From VGKP01 sp964578345 (lineage in GTDB: Archaea > Nanobdellota > Nanobdellia > Pacearchaeales > GW2011-AR1), in NCBI GenBank assembly GCA_964578345.1, contig CAZOCP010000015.1, positions 1 through 16,089 of the forward strand: a stretch of DNA of 16,089 nucleotides. The letters run 5' to 3'. The notes beneath the pieces are model-generated. The model saw only the letters and a list, made by a program, of their open reading frames with translations. It did no database searches and was not told the DNA's origin. The stretch's first letter is position 1. The number at the start of each line of letters is the position of its first letter. The position numbers and the translations under genes were made by a program. Shown here one piece after another: positions 5,370 to 12,975 of the stretch.

Positions 5370-6755
5370 TTAACTTAGTTGAGATGTTTCTGCCACAAAA
5401 AAGGTTTTGTTTGATACGACATGGTTCAAAGCGCCCATATATTTAAATGACACCGACGTAGCAGGAAGCTCAAATCTACCTATTATTTTTACTTTTGAAT
5501 AAATAATATAGGAATATATTCTCTCTTCCCCAGCAGCCAGCCTATCTATATTCCACACTATTCTGCGGGAAGAATGATCTATTTCATCAGGCCGGCTCAT
5601 ATGCTCTTTATAAATTTGTGTAGCCATTGGTATTCTATCAACGACTTTTATTTGCTCAACTGCTTTTTTAGCCTTTAATCTTATTTGTACTTTAAGTGCA
5701 AATAATCCGTTTCTAGTTTTTACAAACGAAACTCTTTTCTGTATGATAAGATCAGTTTTTGCATAATACCTGACCAGAAAAGCAATTATAACAACTAAAA
5801 TAAGAAGAATTAAAGGAAGAGTATAATTCGTGACAGAACTTACTGTAAATGATTCGCCAGGCTCAATTTCTTTTTCCCAGCTGTACAATACTGAAAATCC
5901 TTTTCTTTGGACAGTTAATGGTTCAATTGTATATACACTAACTAATCTAGTAATTATATTTTTATTCATCTCAATATCCACAGTCGCCTGCACATTCCCC
6001 TCATTTCTTTTTGTAATAGTTGTTTTTCTGATAATTGAGCCTGTGTTGCTTTCTGTAACAGATACATTTTCTTCCTCAAGATATAAAATAACACTTTCCA
6101 ATTCTTTTGCTGCATCCTCGATAGATATCTTAGAAGTTAGAATATAGCTTCCTGCTCTGGCTTTTCTAAGTTTATTAGCATCAAGAGGAACAGATAGATT
6201 TATTTCTTCGTACGGATTAAACATCAAAATCTTTCTCTCATTAAAAAACGCAGATACAAAATAGACTTTAACATCCTCTATTAGGGCATTATTTCTATTT
6301 CTAATGCTTATCACTGTCTCCTTGTCAGAAGGGAGAAACTTTATTGTCTTTATAAAAAAAGCTTCCTCTAATGGGACAATCTTCATACGCAGATTATCTG
6401 TAAATATCTCTCCTTCCGGCCCTCTTAGATGATATTGAAAGCTGTAAATGCCAGTTTGCTTTAAAATATCTTTCTTTGGAAATGCTTTTATTTCCAATGT
6501 ACTAGAGCCTGTTTTTATCTCAAAAGCTCCCCTCTGGCTGAATGAAACACCTGCAAGTGAGTAAATCTCATAATTTGCCGTTTGACCATTATTAGTTATT
6601 GTAAATTCATATACCGCAGGATTTCTGATATCAGATATGACTATATTGTTTTTCTCTTTTACCTCTACATTCAATGATGCTTGAGAAAATACTGTAAGAA
6701 AGATTATTATAAAGATTAAAAGCACGAGCACCTCTGCAAACATGACTCTTTTCAT
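5370..6755 (-). CDS. Surface-exposed membrane protein with two TM segments, unknown role
   Basis: 461 aa. Residues 8-26 (EVLVLLIFIIIFLTVFSQAS) form a signal peptide or anchor. Residues 27-310 look extracellular and beta-rich, with repeats of Ig/CARDB-like character (for example VYEFTITNNGQTANYEIYSL and ETVISIRNRNNALIEDVKVY). A second TM spans about 312-330 (LPLILLILVVIIAFLVRYY). The C-terminal 120 residues, probably cytoplasmic, resemble a DUF11-like domain (VDRIPMATQIYKE, RRIVWNIDRLAAGEERIYSY). No catalytic motif is visible. The gene follows the 166-aa gene with a 46-bp gap but has its own TATA (TTTATAAG, 6777-6784) about 25 bp before ATG 6755. The tRNA-Tyr gene is 39 bp downstream. Cell-envelope assembly or adhesion is only a guess. 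Confidence 0.85.
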   Translation of the reverse strand: MKRVMFAEVLVLLIFIIIFLTVFSQASLNVEVKEKNNIVISDIRNPAVYEFTITNNGQTANYEIYSLAGVSFSQRGAFEIKTGSSTLEIKAFPKKDILKQTGIYSFQYHLRGPEGEIFTDNLRMKIVPLEEAFFIKTIKFLPSDKETVISIRNRNNALIEDVKVYFVSAFFNERKILMFNPYEEINLSVPLDANKLRKARAGSYILTSKISIEDAAKELESVILYLEEENVSVTESNTGSIIRKTTITKRNEGNVQATVDIEMNKNIITRLVSVYTIEPLTVQRKGFSVLYSWEKEIEPGESFTVSSVTNYTLPLILLILVVIIAFLVRYYAKTDLIIQKRVSFVKTRNGLFALKVQIRLKAKKAVEQIKVVDRIPMATQIYKEHMSRPDEIDHSSRRIVWNIDRLAAGEERIYSYIIYSKVKIIGRFELPATSVSFKYMGALNHVVSNKTFFVAETSQLS

Positions 6756-6801
6756 ATCATGTCTTAAATTAAATCTCTTATAAATATTGCTGTGATTTAT
6801 C

Positions 6802-7302
6802 TCATCTTTTTGCTGTCAGAGATAAGAAGGATTTTATCTGTTCTTTAAGCTCTTTCACATCATTCTCAATCTTACTTTCTATAGATTTTACTTTTGATGG
6901 TATTATATATTTATTATAAATGCCTCTTAGAAAAGTGTTTAACGGCGAGCCTTCCCACTTGCTTTCATGATCTTTAATCAGGTTTCCAGTCAACTCTAAA
7001 GATAATTTTCCTTTATTCATCTTTTTCTTTTTTCCATCTATTTCTGCCTCAACGTCTGTCATTTCTTTTATCTCGAATTCTATATCCATCTCTATTTTAA
7101 AATAATCTGTTATCTTTTTGCTTGCTTTCCATTCTATATTTATTTCTCTTCCAGTTCCGGAGACTTTCTCAGAGTATTTTTCTTCAACTACTCCATACCC
7201 TTCTTCATTTAGCCAGTCGTGGGCATAAGAATATAATGAAGGAAAATCGAAAATACCTGAATGATCAACCTTCTCTTTAATCACTTTATCTTTATCAGCC
7301 AT
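6802..7302 (-). CDS. Conserved-looking 166-aa protein of unknown function
   Basis: Soluble, strongly charged protein with no signal peptide or TM. It opens with DHSGIFDFPSLYSYAHDWLNEEGY, a helix, followed by a string of amphipathic strands (REINIEWKASKKITDYFKIEMDIEFEI), a lysine-rich turn (IDGKKKKMNKGK), more strands (LSLELTGNLIKDHESKWEG) and a C-terminal coiled-coil-like helix (SIESKIENDVKELKEQIKSFL). From memory, similar proteins recur in Nanoarchaeota/Woesearchaeota-type genomes without an assigned role; I cannot confirm this here. CTTTAAATA (7324-7332) is centred 26 bp before ATG 7302, so the transcript is probably leaderless. It is transcribed away from MetRS. Confidence 0.85.
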   Translation of the reverse strand: MADKDKVIKEKVDHSGIFDFPSLYSYAHDWLNEEGYGVVEEKYSEKVSGTGREINIEWKASKKITDYFKIEMDIEFEIKEMTDVEAEIDGKKKKMNKGKLSLELTGNLIKDHESKWEGSPLNTFLRGIYNKYIIPSKVKSIESKIENDVKELKEQIKSFLSLTAKR

Positions 7303-7400
7303 TATTTGATTAGCGAAAAGATGTATTTAAAGATTATCCCTTATAGTTTTAGCGCTTTTGTTTATATATTTTATAAAATAGACATATAGCCGTATAGTAT

Positions 7401-7440
7401 ATTTTAAAAACATCCTCTTCTTATAATCTAAATTAGGAGA
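7401..7440 (+). promoter_or_regulatory. Promoter and SD of metG
   Basis: ATTTTAAAA at 7401-7409 is a TATA box predicting transcription from about 7431. AGGAGA at 7435-7440 is a good SD, seven bases before the ATG at 7448. The leader would be short, about 17 nt. Confidence 0.55.
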
Positions 7441-7447
7441 AAATTAA

Positions 7448-9145
7448 ATGAAAGAAATAAGATTAATCACTGCAGCTTTGCCGTATATAAATAATATACC
7501 TCATTTAGGCCACATTGTCGGCTCGCATCTGCCTGCTGATATATTTGCCAGATTCTGTAGAGCAAAAGGCTACGAAACGCTTTTCATAGGCGGAACAGAT
7601 GAGCATGGTTCAGCATCAGAGATTGCTGCTTCAAGCATAGGAGTAGACATAGAGGAGTTTGGTAAAAAACTGCATCAAGAGCACAAAAAAATTTATGATT
7701 GGTTTAATATATCCTATGATAACTTTTCCAGAACTCCTTCAAAAAATCATTATGAAATTACGCAGGAATTTTTTGAGAAAATATATGAAAACGGATATAT
7801 AAAAGAGGGAAAAATGAAAGTTTTTTACTCTCCCAAAGATAATAGATTCCTTCCCGATAGATATATAGTAGGAACCTGTCCCAAATGCGGCTATGAAGAT
7901 GCAAATGGAGAACAATGCGAGAAGTGCACTTCTGTTTTAGATCCGTATCAGTTAATTAACCCTAAATCAATACTATCGGGCGAGAAATTAGAACTTAAAG
8001 AGACAAACCACTTGTTCTTAAGATTGGATAAATTAAGTTCTCCATTAGAGAAATGGATAAAAAAGCAAAAAAATTGGAGGCAACAAGTCAAATCAATTGC
8101 ATTAGGATGGATAAAAGAAGGATTGAAGGAAAGGTGCATAACTAGAGATTTAAAACATGGAGTGCCTATACCTCTCAAGGGTTTTGAAGATAAAGTATTT
8201 TATGTTTGGTTTGATGCACCGATAGGGTATATCTCTTTTGCCAGAGAGACAAAACAAGGAAAAAATGATAGGTTCTGGAAAGAAAAGAATGCAAAAGTTT
8301 ATCATTTTTTAGGAAAAGATAATATACCTTTTCATACTATTTTTTGGCCCGGTATGTTAATAGCTAATGGAGAATTTAACCTTCCATATCAAGTTGTTGG
8401 TCTGCAGTATCTTAATTATGAAGGCGGAAAATTCTCAAAAAGCAAAAGAAGAGGAGTTTTTTGCGAGAAGCTTTTGGAAACTGGCATAAGCCCGGATATA
8501 ATGCGAAGTTATTTAATATTTTTGATTCCAGAAACGAATGATTCTGAATTCAAATGGGACGAATTCCAAAGAAGAATAAATTCTGATATAATTGGAAACT
8601 TTGGAAATTTAGTAAATAGAACAATAAGCTTTATTTATGATAGGTTAGATAGAAAAATCGAAAAACCAAAAGAAAAAGAAATAGCCAAGATAGATAAAAA
8701 ATTTTATGAAGAAATAAGAAAAAAGACTAAAAGAGTATCTGAATATTTAGAATCTGTAAGATTAAAAGAAGCATTCTCAGAAATTCTCTCTCTTTCTAAT
8801 GATGGAAATAAATATTTTGAAGAGACAAAGCCATGGGAGGTAATAAAGTCAGATAGAAAAAGAGCAAAGCATATATTATATAATTGTGCAAGTCTCTGTA
8901 GGACTTTAGCTATCTTGTCTTATCCATTTATTCCATCTACTTCTGAAAGCATATGGGCGCAATTAAATCTTGATGGAAGAGTTGATGAGCCAAAATTGTG
9001 GGATTCTGCATCAGAGATAAAAATTCCAGATATTCATAAAGTCAGTCCTCCTAAAATATTATTTGAAAAGATAAGCAACGAATATTTGACTAAATTTAAA
9101 GATAGTGTTTCTAATAGTATAGATATATCTAAATTTTTTAGATGA
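7448..9145 (+). CDS. metG: Methionine--tRNA ligase
   Basis: Class I synthetase that charges initiator and elongator tRNA-Met in the cytoplasm, 565 aa. The HIGH box is PHLGH (residues 18-22) and the KMSKS loop is KFSKS (328-332). The connective-peptide zinc knuckle CPKCGYEDANGEQCEKC is at about 144-160. Other landmarks are GGTDEHGSASEIAA, VWFDAPIGYISF and FLGKDNIPFHTIFWPG, with a C-terminal helical anticodon-binding domain containing FEETKPWEV. The length suits a core enzyme without the C-terminal tRNA-binding (Trbp111-like) domain. SD at 7435-7440. A 79-aa gene follows after 6 bp and is probably cotranscribed. Confidence 0.98.
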   Translation: MKEIRLITAALPYINNIPHLGHIVGSHLPADIFARFCRAKGYETLFIGGTDEHGSASEIAASSIGVDIEEFGKKLHQEHKKIYDWFNISYDNFSRTPSKNHYEITQEFFEKIYENGYIKEGKMKVFYSPKDNRFLPDRYIVGTCPKCGYEDANGEQCEKCTSVLDPYQLINPKSILSGEKLELKETNHLFLRLDKLSSPLEKWIKKQKNWRQQVKSIALGWIKEGLKERCITRDLKHGVPIPLKGFEDKVFYVWFDAPIGYISFARETKQGKNDRFWKEKNAKVYHFLGKDNIPFHTIFWPGMLIANGEFNLPYQVVGLQYLNYEGGKFSKSKRRGVFCEKLLETGISPDIMRSYLIFLIPETNDSEFKWDEFQRRINSDIIGNFGNLVNRTISFIYDRLDRKIEKPKEKEIAKIDKKFYEEIRKKTKRVSEYLESVRLKEAFSEILSLSNDGNKYFEETKPWEVIKSDRKRAKHILYNCASLCRTLAILSYPFIPSTSESIWAQLNLDGRVDEPKLWDSASEIKIPDIHKVSPPKILFEKISNEYLTKFKDSVSNSIDISKFFR

Positions 9146-9151
9146 TATTTT

Positions 9152-9391
9152 ATGAAAACAAAATTTAAAAGGCATCAGCTTGTAAAAATTATGATAGTTC
9201 CAGATCTAGAATACGTAGAATATCACAATGAAAATGAAGATAATATCCCAGATATTCCAATCAAGGCAGGCATGAAAGGACGTATCAACATCATTCTTCC
9301 AAATGGGCAATATCACGTAGAAATTTTAGATGCGCGCGAGCAGATTTTTGCTTACGCCCCATTTAATGAAGAGGATCTTGAGGCTTTATGA
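9152..9391 (+). CDS. Small SH3-like protein of unknown function
   Basis: 79 aa, acidic overall. The arrangement of short strands (HQLVKIMIVP, LEYVEYH, IPIKAGMKGRINIILPNGQYHVEILD, IFAYAPF) with the central GMKGRI turn and PNGQYHVEI resembles small SH3/KOW-type barrels such as DUF4926-like proteins; this is pattern reading, not a domain hit. It starts 6 bp after the MetRS stop with no SD, so translation is likely coupled. Its TGA abuts the stop of the convergent cysteine desulfurase. No functional assignment is justified. Confidence 0.75.
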   Translation: MKTKFKRHQLVKIMIVPDLEYVEYHNENEDNIPDIPIKAGMKGRINIILPNGQYHVEILDAREQIFAYAPFNEEDLEAL

Positions 9392-10534
9392 CTAGGTGGA
9401 GCATCGTGCTTTTGATTGAGAAAGATACTTCCTGATCATCATAATTGTTTTATCAATATCTTTTTTCTTTATTTCATCTGAAAGTACAAATCTTAGACTT
9501 CCTATAATTTCCTGTTTTGATAAACCAAGTGCTGATAAGACTTTTGTTTCTTTATTTTGTTTGCTTAAACAGGCGCTTTTGGTTGAGCACATAATATTCT
9601 TCTGCGATAAATACAAAACCAGCATTTCAGCATCAGCTCCAGAAAATGAGACATTTACATTATTCCATAGTCTTTTTTTCCTAGAGCCTTGAATGTATCC
9701 TCCGCTCTTCTCTAAATTAAGCATGAAATAATCTCTTAATTTCTGTACTTTATTTCTATCAACTTTTTTTATAAGTTCTAATGCTTTGGCAAATCCAAAA
9801 ATTCCAGCAGCATTCTCTGTTCCTCCTCTTAATCCTCTTTCCTGGCCCCCTCCAATTACCAATGGCTCCAAATTAATTCCTTCCCGAACATATAAAAATC
9901 CTGTTCCCTTAGGTCCATTTATTTTATGTGCCGACGCACTTAAAAGGCCAATATTCATTTTTTTTACATCAATATTTTCTTTTCCAAAACTCTGCACTGC
10001 ATCAGTATGAAAAATAGCTTTTTTCTCTCTGCAAATGTCTCCAATCCGTGCGATATCCTGCACAACTCCTATCTCATTATTTCCATGAATAATAGAGACC
10101 AGTAAGGTTTCTTCATCTATCTTATTTTTCAATAGTTCAAGATTTAACAAACCATCTAGTCCAACTGAAATTTCGACGATTTCAAATCCTTCTTTACTTA
10201 AGTATCCGCACGGTTCAACAATAGAAGAATGCTCAATCGCCCCAATTACAATCTTTTTCTTTTTCTTTCCTAATTTACTATGTGCAAGTCCAAACAGGGC
10301 TAGATTATTTGCTTCTGTTCCTCCAGAGGTAAAAAATATCTCCCAAGGCTTAGAATTTATCTCTCTAGCAATAATTTCTCTAGCTCTATCAATGCCTATC
10401 TTAGCTTGTTCTCCCAGGCCATGTGGAGAAGAAGGATTGCCGTATTTATCAGAAAAATAAGGAAGCATTGCTTTTACAACTTCTTTTCTTACTTTTGTTG
10501 TTGCTCCATTGTCTAAATAAATAATTTTTTTCAT
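9392..10534 (-). CDS. iscS: Cysteine desulfurase (NifS/IscS family)
   Basis: PLP enzyme turning cysteine into alanine and an enzyme-bound persulfide for Fe-S clusters and thiolated tRNA bases; 380 aa, normal for the family. Seen: YLDNGATTKV at the N terminus, TSGGTEANNLAL, H102 (IEHSSI) stacking on PLP, D178 (HTDAVQSFGK), Lys204 in SASAHKINGPKGTG forming the Schiff base, RGGTENAAGI, and the sulfur-accepting C322 in STKSACLSKQ. The active loop is the longer IscS/NifS-like kind rather than the SufS kind. No IscU or SufBCD gene is in the window. An additional cysteine sits two residues before the C-terminal Thr (ARCST). The iscS/nifS distinction is uncertain. It converges with the 79-aa gene with no gap. 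Confidence 0.96.
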   Translation of the reverse strand: MKKIIYLDNGATTKVRKEVVKAMLPYFSDKYGNPSSPHGLGEQAKIGIDRAREIIAREINSKPWEIFFTSGGTEANNLALFGLAHSKLGKKKKKIVIGAIEHSSIVEPCGYLSKEGFEIVEISVGLDGLLNLELLKNKIDEETLLVSIIHGNNEIGVVQDIARIGDICREKKAIFHTDAVQSFGKENIDVKKMNIGLLSASAHKINGPKGTGFLYVREGINLEPLVIGGGQERGLRGGTENAAGIFGFAKALELIKKVDRNKVQKLRDYFMLNLEKSGGYIQGSRKKRLWNNVNVSFSGADAEMLVLYLSQKNIMCSTKSACLSKQNKETKVLSALGLSKQEIIGSLRFVLSDEIKKKDIDKTIMMIRKYLSQSKARCST

Positions 10535-10604
10535 AATACTAGTAAATTAAAAGATTATTTATTAATCTATGGTTGTAAACTTTTTTGTCTGGGACCGACT
10601 AAAA

Positions 10605-10696
10605 CCGCGCCCTAAAGCCTCAAGAACTCTATGTTCTTAATGGCCGTCAAGGATACTCAATCCTTGAGGGGCGCGGTTTCACCGCATTCCTGACAT
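10605..10696 (-). repeat. Branched repeat, copy 1 (three-way junction)
   Basis: Lies in the 189-bp gap between the desulfurase and Nudix genes. An 11-bp GC-rich stem (AAACCGCGCCC at 10602-10612, GGGCGCGGTTT at 10669-10679) encloses two hairpins: AAGAAC/GTTCTT at 10622-10638 and TCAAGGAT/ATCCTTGA at 10647-10667 with a five-base loop. The sequence through 10696 is a near copy, in opposite orientation, of 15832-15921. Read on the minus strand, one changed stem base gives a T-G (G-U) pair instead of a mismatch, hinting that this is the RNA sense. It could be a structured RNA, a MITE-like element or a palindromic intergenic repeat. Confidence 0.75.
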
Positions 10697-10723
10697 AAAT
10701 AAGACTAAAACTAATAAAAAATA

Positions 10724-11113
10724 TTAAATATGCCTGTCTTTAATAAGAGACTCAATAATTTTGGAAGTTATATCTGAAAGAGAATATTTACATGCTTTGT
10801 CTCTGTTTATCCATGAATAGCCAACAATAGAATCTCTAGTAGAAACTCCTCTAAAGATGCCATCTATCTGTGCAAAATAAACCTTATTATTCAAAACATC
10901 TCCCCTGTGCGGAGTTTTTCCTTCAAACTCTCTATAATAAAAAAAATCTTTTAGTAATGTCCCATTGAGCTCCTCTGCAGATTCTCTTTGTAAACAATCT
11001 ATATCAGATTCCATATTTTTAGGTTTGCCTCCGGGAAGAATCCATGAATCTTTTTTTCTAACTATCAAAAGTTTTCCATATAAAATTATTACAGCACTAG
11101 TTGAAGTTCTCAT
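10724..11113 (-). CDS. Nudix hydrolase
   Basis: Predicted hydrolase of a nucleoside diphosphate linked to another group, Mg-dependent, cytoplasmic; 129 aa, a minimal single-domain member. The Nudix box follows WILPGG: G-x5-E-x7-RE-x2-EE is intact in GKPKNMESDIDCLQRESAEEL, spanning about residues 29-49, except that the usual Gly two residues after the EE pair is Asn (EELNG). No extra domain indicates the substrate. A TATA-like TTTTTAATA lies about 25 bp before ATG 11113, and the stop of the possible 48-aa ORF directly abuts that ATG (TGAATG), so coupling to aIF2-gamma is also possible. Confidence 0.9.
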   Translation of the reverse strand: MRTSTSAVIILYGKLLIVRKKDSWILPGGKPKNMESDIDCLQRESAEELNGTLLKDFFYYREFEGKTPHRGDVLNNKVYFAQIDGIFRGVSTRDSIVGYSWINRDKACKYSLSDITSKIIESLIKDRHI

Positions 11114-11260
11114 TCAGTTTTGTCTTATAAATGTATTAAAAATATTATTGTTGTGCACTTTCAAGATTTTACTCTCTTGAATAATTTTCAAAACTTTAGG
11201 CTCTGGCTCTAAAACCAGGCTAACACCTGCTAATCCATTAAAACTAAACAATCTCTCCAT
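11114..11260 (-). CDS. Possible 48-aa ORF between aIF2-gamma and the Nudix gene
   Basis: An open frame starts at ATG 11260, overlapping the last 17 bp of the aIF2-gamma gene, and ends in TGA (11116-11114) directly before the Nudix ATG. The product (MERLFSFNGLAGVSLVLEP, then EPKVLKIIQESKILKVH and an Asn-rich end) matches no family I know. The tight head-to-tail fit is what an operon gene would show, but the interval also holds the Nudix TATA-like box, and a 48-codon frame can arise by chance in AT-rich DNA. Confidence 0.3.
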   Translation of the reverse strand: MERLFSFNGLAGVSLVLEPEPKVLKIIQESKILKVHNNNIFNTFIRQN

Positions 11261-12449
11261 AACCAATTAATCTCCAATGATTGTTAAAATTTCGTGCAAT
11301 ACCAACATTTTCTCCTTTGAAAGGTACCAAAGGAATTTTCAAAGATAATTCAAGTTCATTTTTTTGAATCTTTTTTACAACTCCTACAGTCATAGAAGTG
11401 TTAACGCTAAGCATAATCATTTCAGAAGGTTTTATAGGCTCGACTTTTACAATGTTGTCTATATTGAAAACTTCAGGGAAAATATAATATTTTATTTTCA
11501 AAGTTGTCGTAATTTCAGGCAGCTTTCCAGAATGCGATACAACGCATCCGACAAAAGAATCTGCTTTTCCAAGAGACATATCCAAAGCAGTTTCAACAGA
11601 CATGCTTCCTCCAGGAGTCAATTGCATAACTTTTTGTGAACCTCTAAATAGATTAAGAATTTTTGTCTTCACAGTTTTATAATGATACTGATTAGCCTCT
11701 TTAATAACTCTTCCTGGTTTAATCTCAATTTCCTCCCCCACATTCAAAGTTCCTCTTTTTAGAGTTCCACCTAAAACCGCGCCGTACAAATCTTTAGGTT
11801 TAGTTCCAGGCTTGTTTATGTCAAAACTTCTAGCAACGATAAATATCGGCTCTCCAGAAACATTGCGTTCTGGTAATGGAATTTCAGCAAGAGCTTGGTA
11901 TACCGAATCCAAATTAATTTCTTGAAGAGCTGAAACCGGAATAATTGGCGCGCCTTCATACTTTCCTTTTAATAGAGACAGAATGTCTTGGTAATTTTTC
12001 TTAGCTTGCTCAGAGCTTACTAAGTCAATTTTATTCTGAAGCACGATCAAATAAGAAATTTTTTTAGCCTGAAGAGCCATTAAATGTTCCCGAGTTTGAG
12101 GCTTAATTCCTTCCTGTACAGAAACCACTAAAATAGCAGCATCGATAATCGCTGCTCCCGAAAGCATCGTAGCCATAAGCATTTCATGTCCTGGAGCATC
12201 CACAAAGGAGATATGCCGTAACGGCTCGCCATTTGTCTTATTATACTTGCCATCTTTCTTATATAATATTATATCTGCATAGCCTAAACGAATCGTAATC
12301 CCTCTTTTCAGTTCTTCAGAGTGAGTATCAGTCCACTTCCCGCTTAGTTTATACAAGAGAGTAGTCTTGCCATGGTCTATATGTCCAACTATTCCAACAT
12401 TCAAAGTAGGCAGTTCCTTAGATTGAATTTTTGTTTCTTTTGTCATCAT
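11244..12449 (-). CDS. eif2g: Translation initiation factor aIF2, gamma subunit
   Basis: GTPase core of the heterotrimer that brings Met-tRNAi to the small ribosomal subunit; 401 aa. G1 is GHIDHGKTT (residues 22-30), switch 1 is THSEELKRGITIRLGYAD, G3 is DAPGHE (84-89), G4 is NKID (139-142), and G5 is VSA in IIPVSALQE. Two beta-barrel domains follow (ARSFDINKPG, GGTLKRGTLNVGEEIEI; then TTTLKIKYYIF). The usual Cys4 zinc knuckle before the G3 motif is missing: residues 64-79 are KKDGKYNKTNGEPLRH with no cysteine. Two adjacent ATGs (12449, 12446) are possible. A TATA-like TTTTTTAAAAG near 12470 lies about 24 bp upstream, so it can be transcribed apart from S6e. Confidence 0.97.
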   Translation of the reverse strand: MMTKETKIQSKELPTLNVGIVGHIDHGKTTLLYKLSGKWTDTHSEELKRGITIRLGYADIILYKKDGKYNKTNGEPLRHISFVDAPGHEMLMATMLSGAAIIDAAILVVSVQEGIKPQTREHLMALQAKKISYLIVLQNKIDLVSSEQAKKNYQDILSLLKGKYEGAPIIPVSALQEINLDSVYQALAEIPLPERNVSGEPIFIVARSFDINKPGTKPKDLYGAVLGGTLKRGTLNVGEEIEIKPGRVIKEANQYHYKTVKTKILNLFRGSQKVMQLTPGGSMSVETALDMSLGKADSFVGCVVSHSGKLPEITTTLKIKYYIFPEVFNIDNIVKVEPIKPSEMIMLSVNTSMTVGVVKKIQKNELELSLKIPLVPFKGENVGIARNFNNHWRLIGYGEIV

Positions 12450-12508
12450 ACATAAAGAAAATCTTCTTTTAAAAAAGCTGTGGTTAAAATTTAAATTAGT
12501 CTTTTTTA

Positions 12509-12925
12509 CTAAGAAGCATTAGGTTCTTTTTTCGGAGTCTTTTCTTTTGGCTTATTCTGCTCAGGAAAAATTTCAGCCATTGGCTTCTTCCCGCTCTTCA
12601 CAACTTTTAGATTAATAAGTGATGTAGAAGAAGAAATAATTTTTCCGCGCACAGTCTTGCGTAGTCTGACGCCTCTACGATTATCCCGCATTCCCCATCC
12701 TTTTTTCAAGAGCATGGTTTTAAGCCCAAGTCCTTCTACAGAGTGAGACATAGGAAATCCTGCCAAGTCACTTCCTCCAGATATTATAAAATCATATCCT
12801 TCAAAGTCTGGCTTTAATTCCTTGCCGTCAATACTATCACCTAAGCTTTTTCCTGCTAACGACTCTCCTTCAATCTCCAAGCGCCATGCTCTACCATTTT
12901 CTGAAATATTAAGCTTCAAAGGCAT
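12509..12925 (-). CDS. rps6e: 30S ribosomal protein S6e
   Basis: Small-subunit protein at the base of the body, 138 aa, within the archaeal range (about 120-150). Characteristic blocks: MPLKLNISENGRAWRLEIEG, then GKSLGDSIDGKEL, IISGGSDLAGFPMSHSVEG and LKKGWGMRDNRRGVRLRKTVRGKII. The C-terminal 25 residues are Lys/Pro/Glu-rich (NKPKEKTPKKEPNAS) and probably disordered. S6e followed by aIF2-gamma is a common archaeal gene order; the gap here is 59 bp. It is transcribed from the shared central TATA box at 12947-12956, about 26 bp from ATG 12925, giving a leaderless mRNA. Confidence 0.97.
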   Translation of the reverse strand: MPLKLNISENGRAWRLEIEGESLAGKSLGDSIDGKELKPDFEGYDFIISGGSDLAGFPMSHSVEGLGLKTMLLKKGWGMRDNRRGVRLRKTVRGKIISSSTSLINLKVVKSGKKPMAEIFPEQNKPKEKTPKKEPNAS

Positions 12926-12946
12926 ATTGATCTCAAAAAAAAAGAG

Positions 12947-12956
12947 TTTTTAAAGG
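12947..12956. promoter_or_regulatory. Shared symmetrical TATA box, S6e and 97-aa gene
   Basis: TTTTTAAAGG contains the palindrome TTTAAA (12949-12954). Its centre is 26.5 bp from the S6e ATG on one side and 24.5 bp from the ATG at 12976 on the other, both right for leaderless archaeal transcription. No second TATA-like sequence is apparent in this 50-bp gap. Confidence 0.55.
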
Positions 12957-12975
12957 TATGCTCTCATAAATAATA

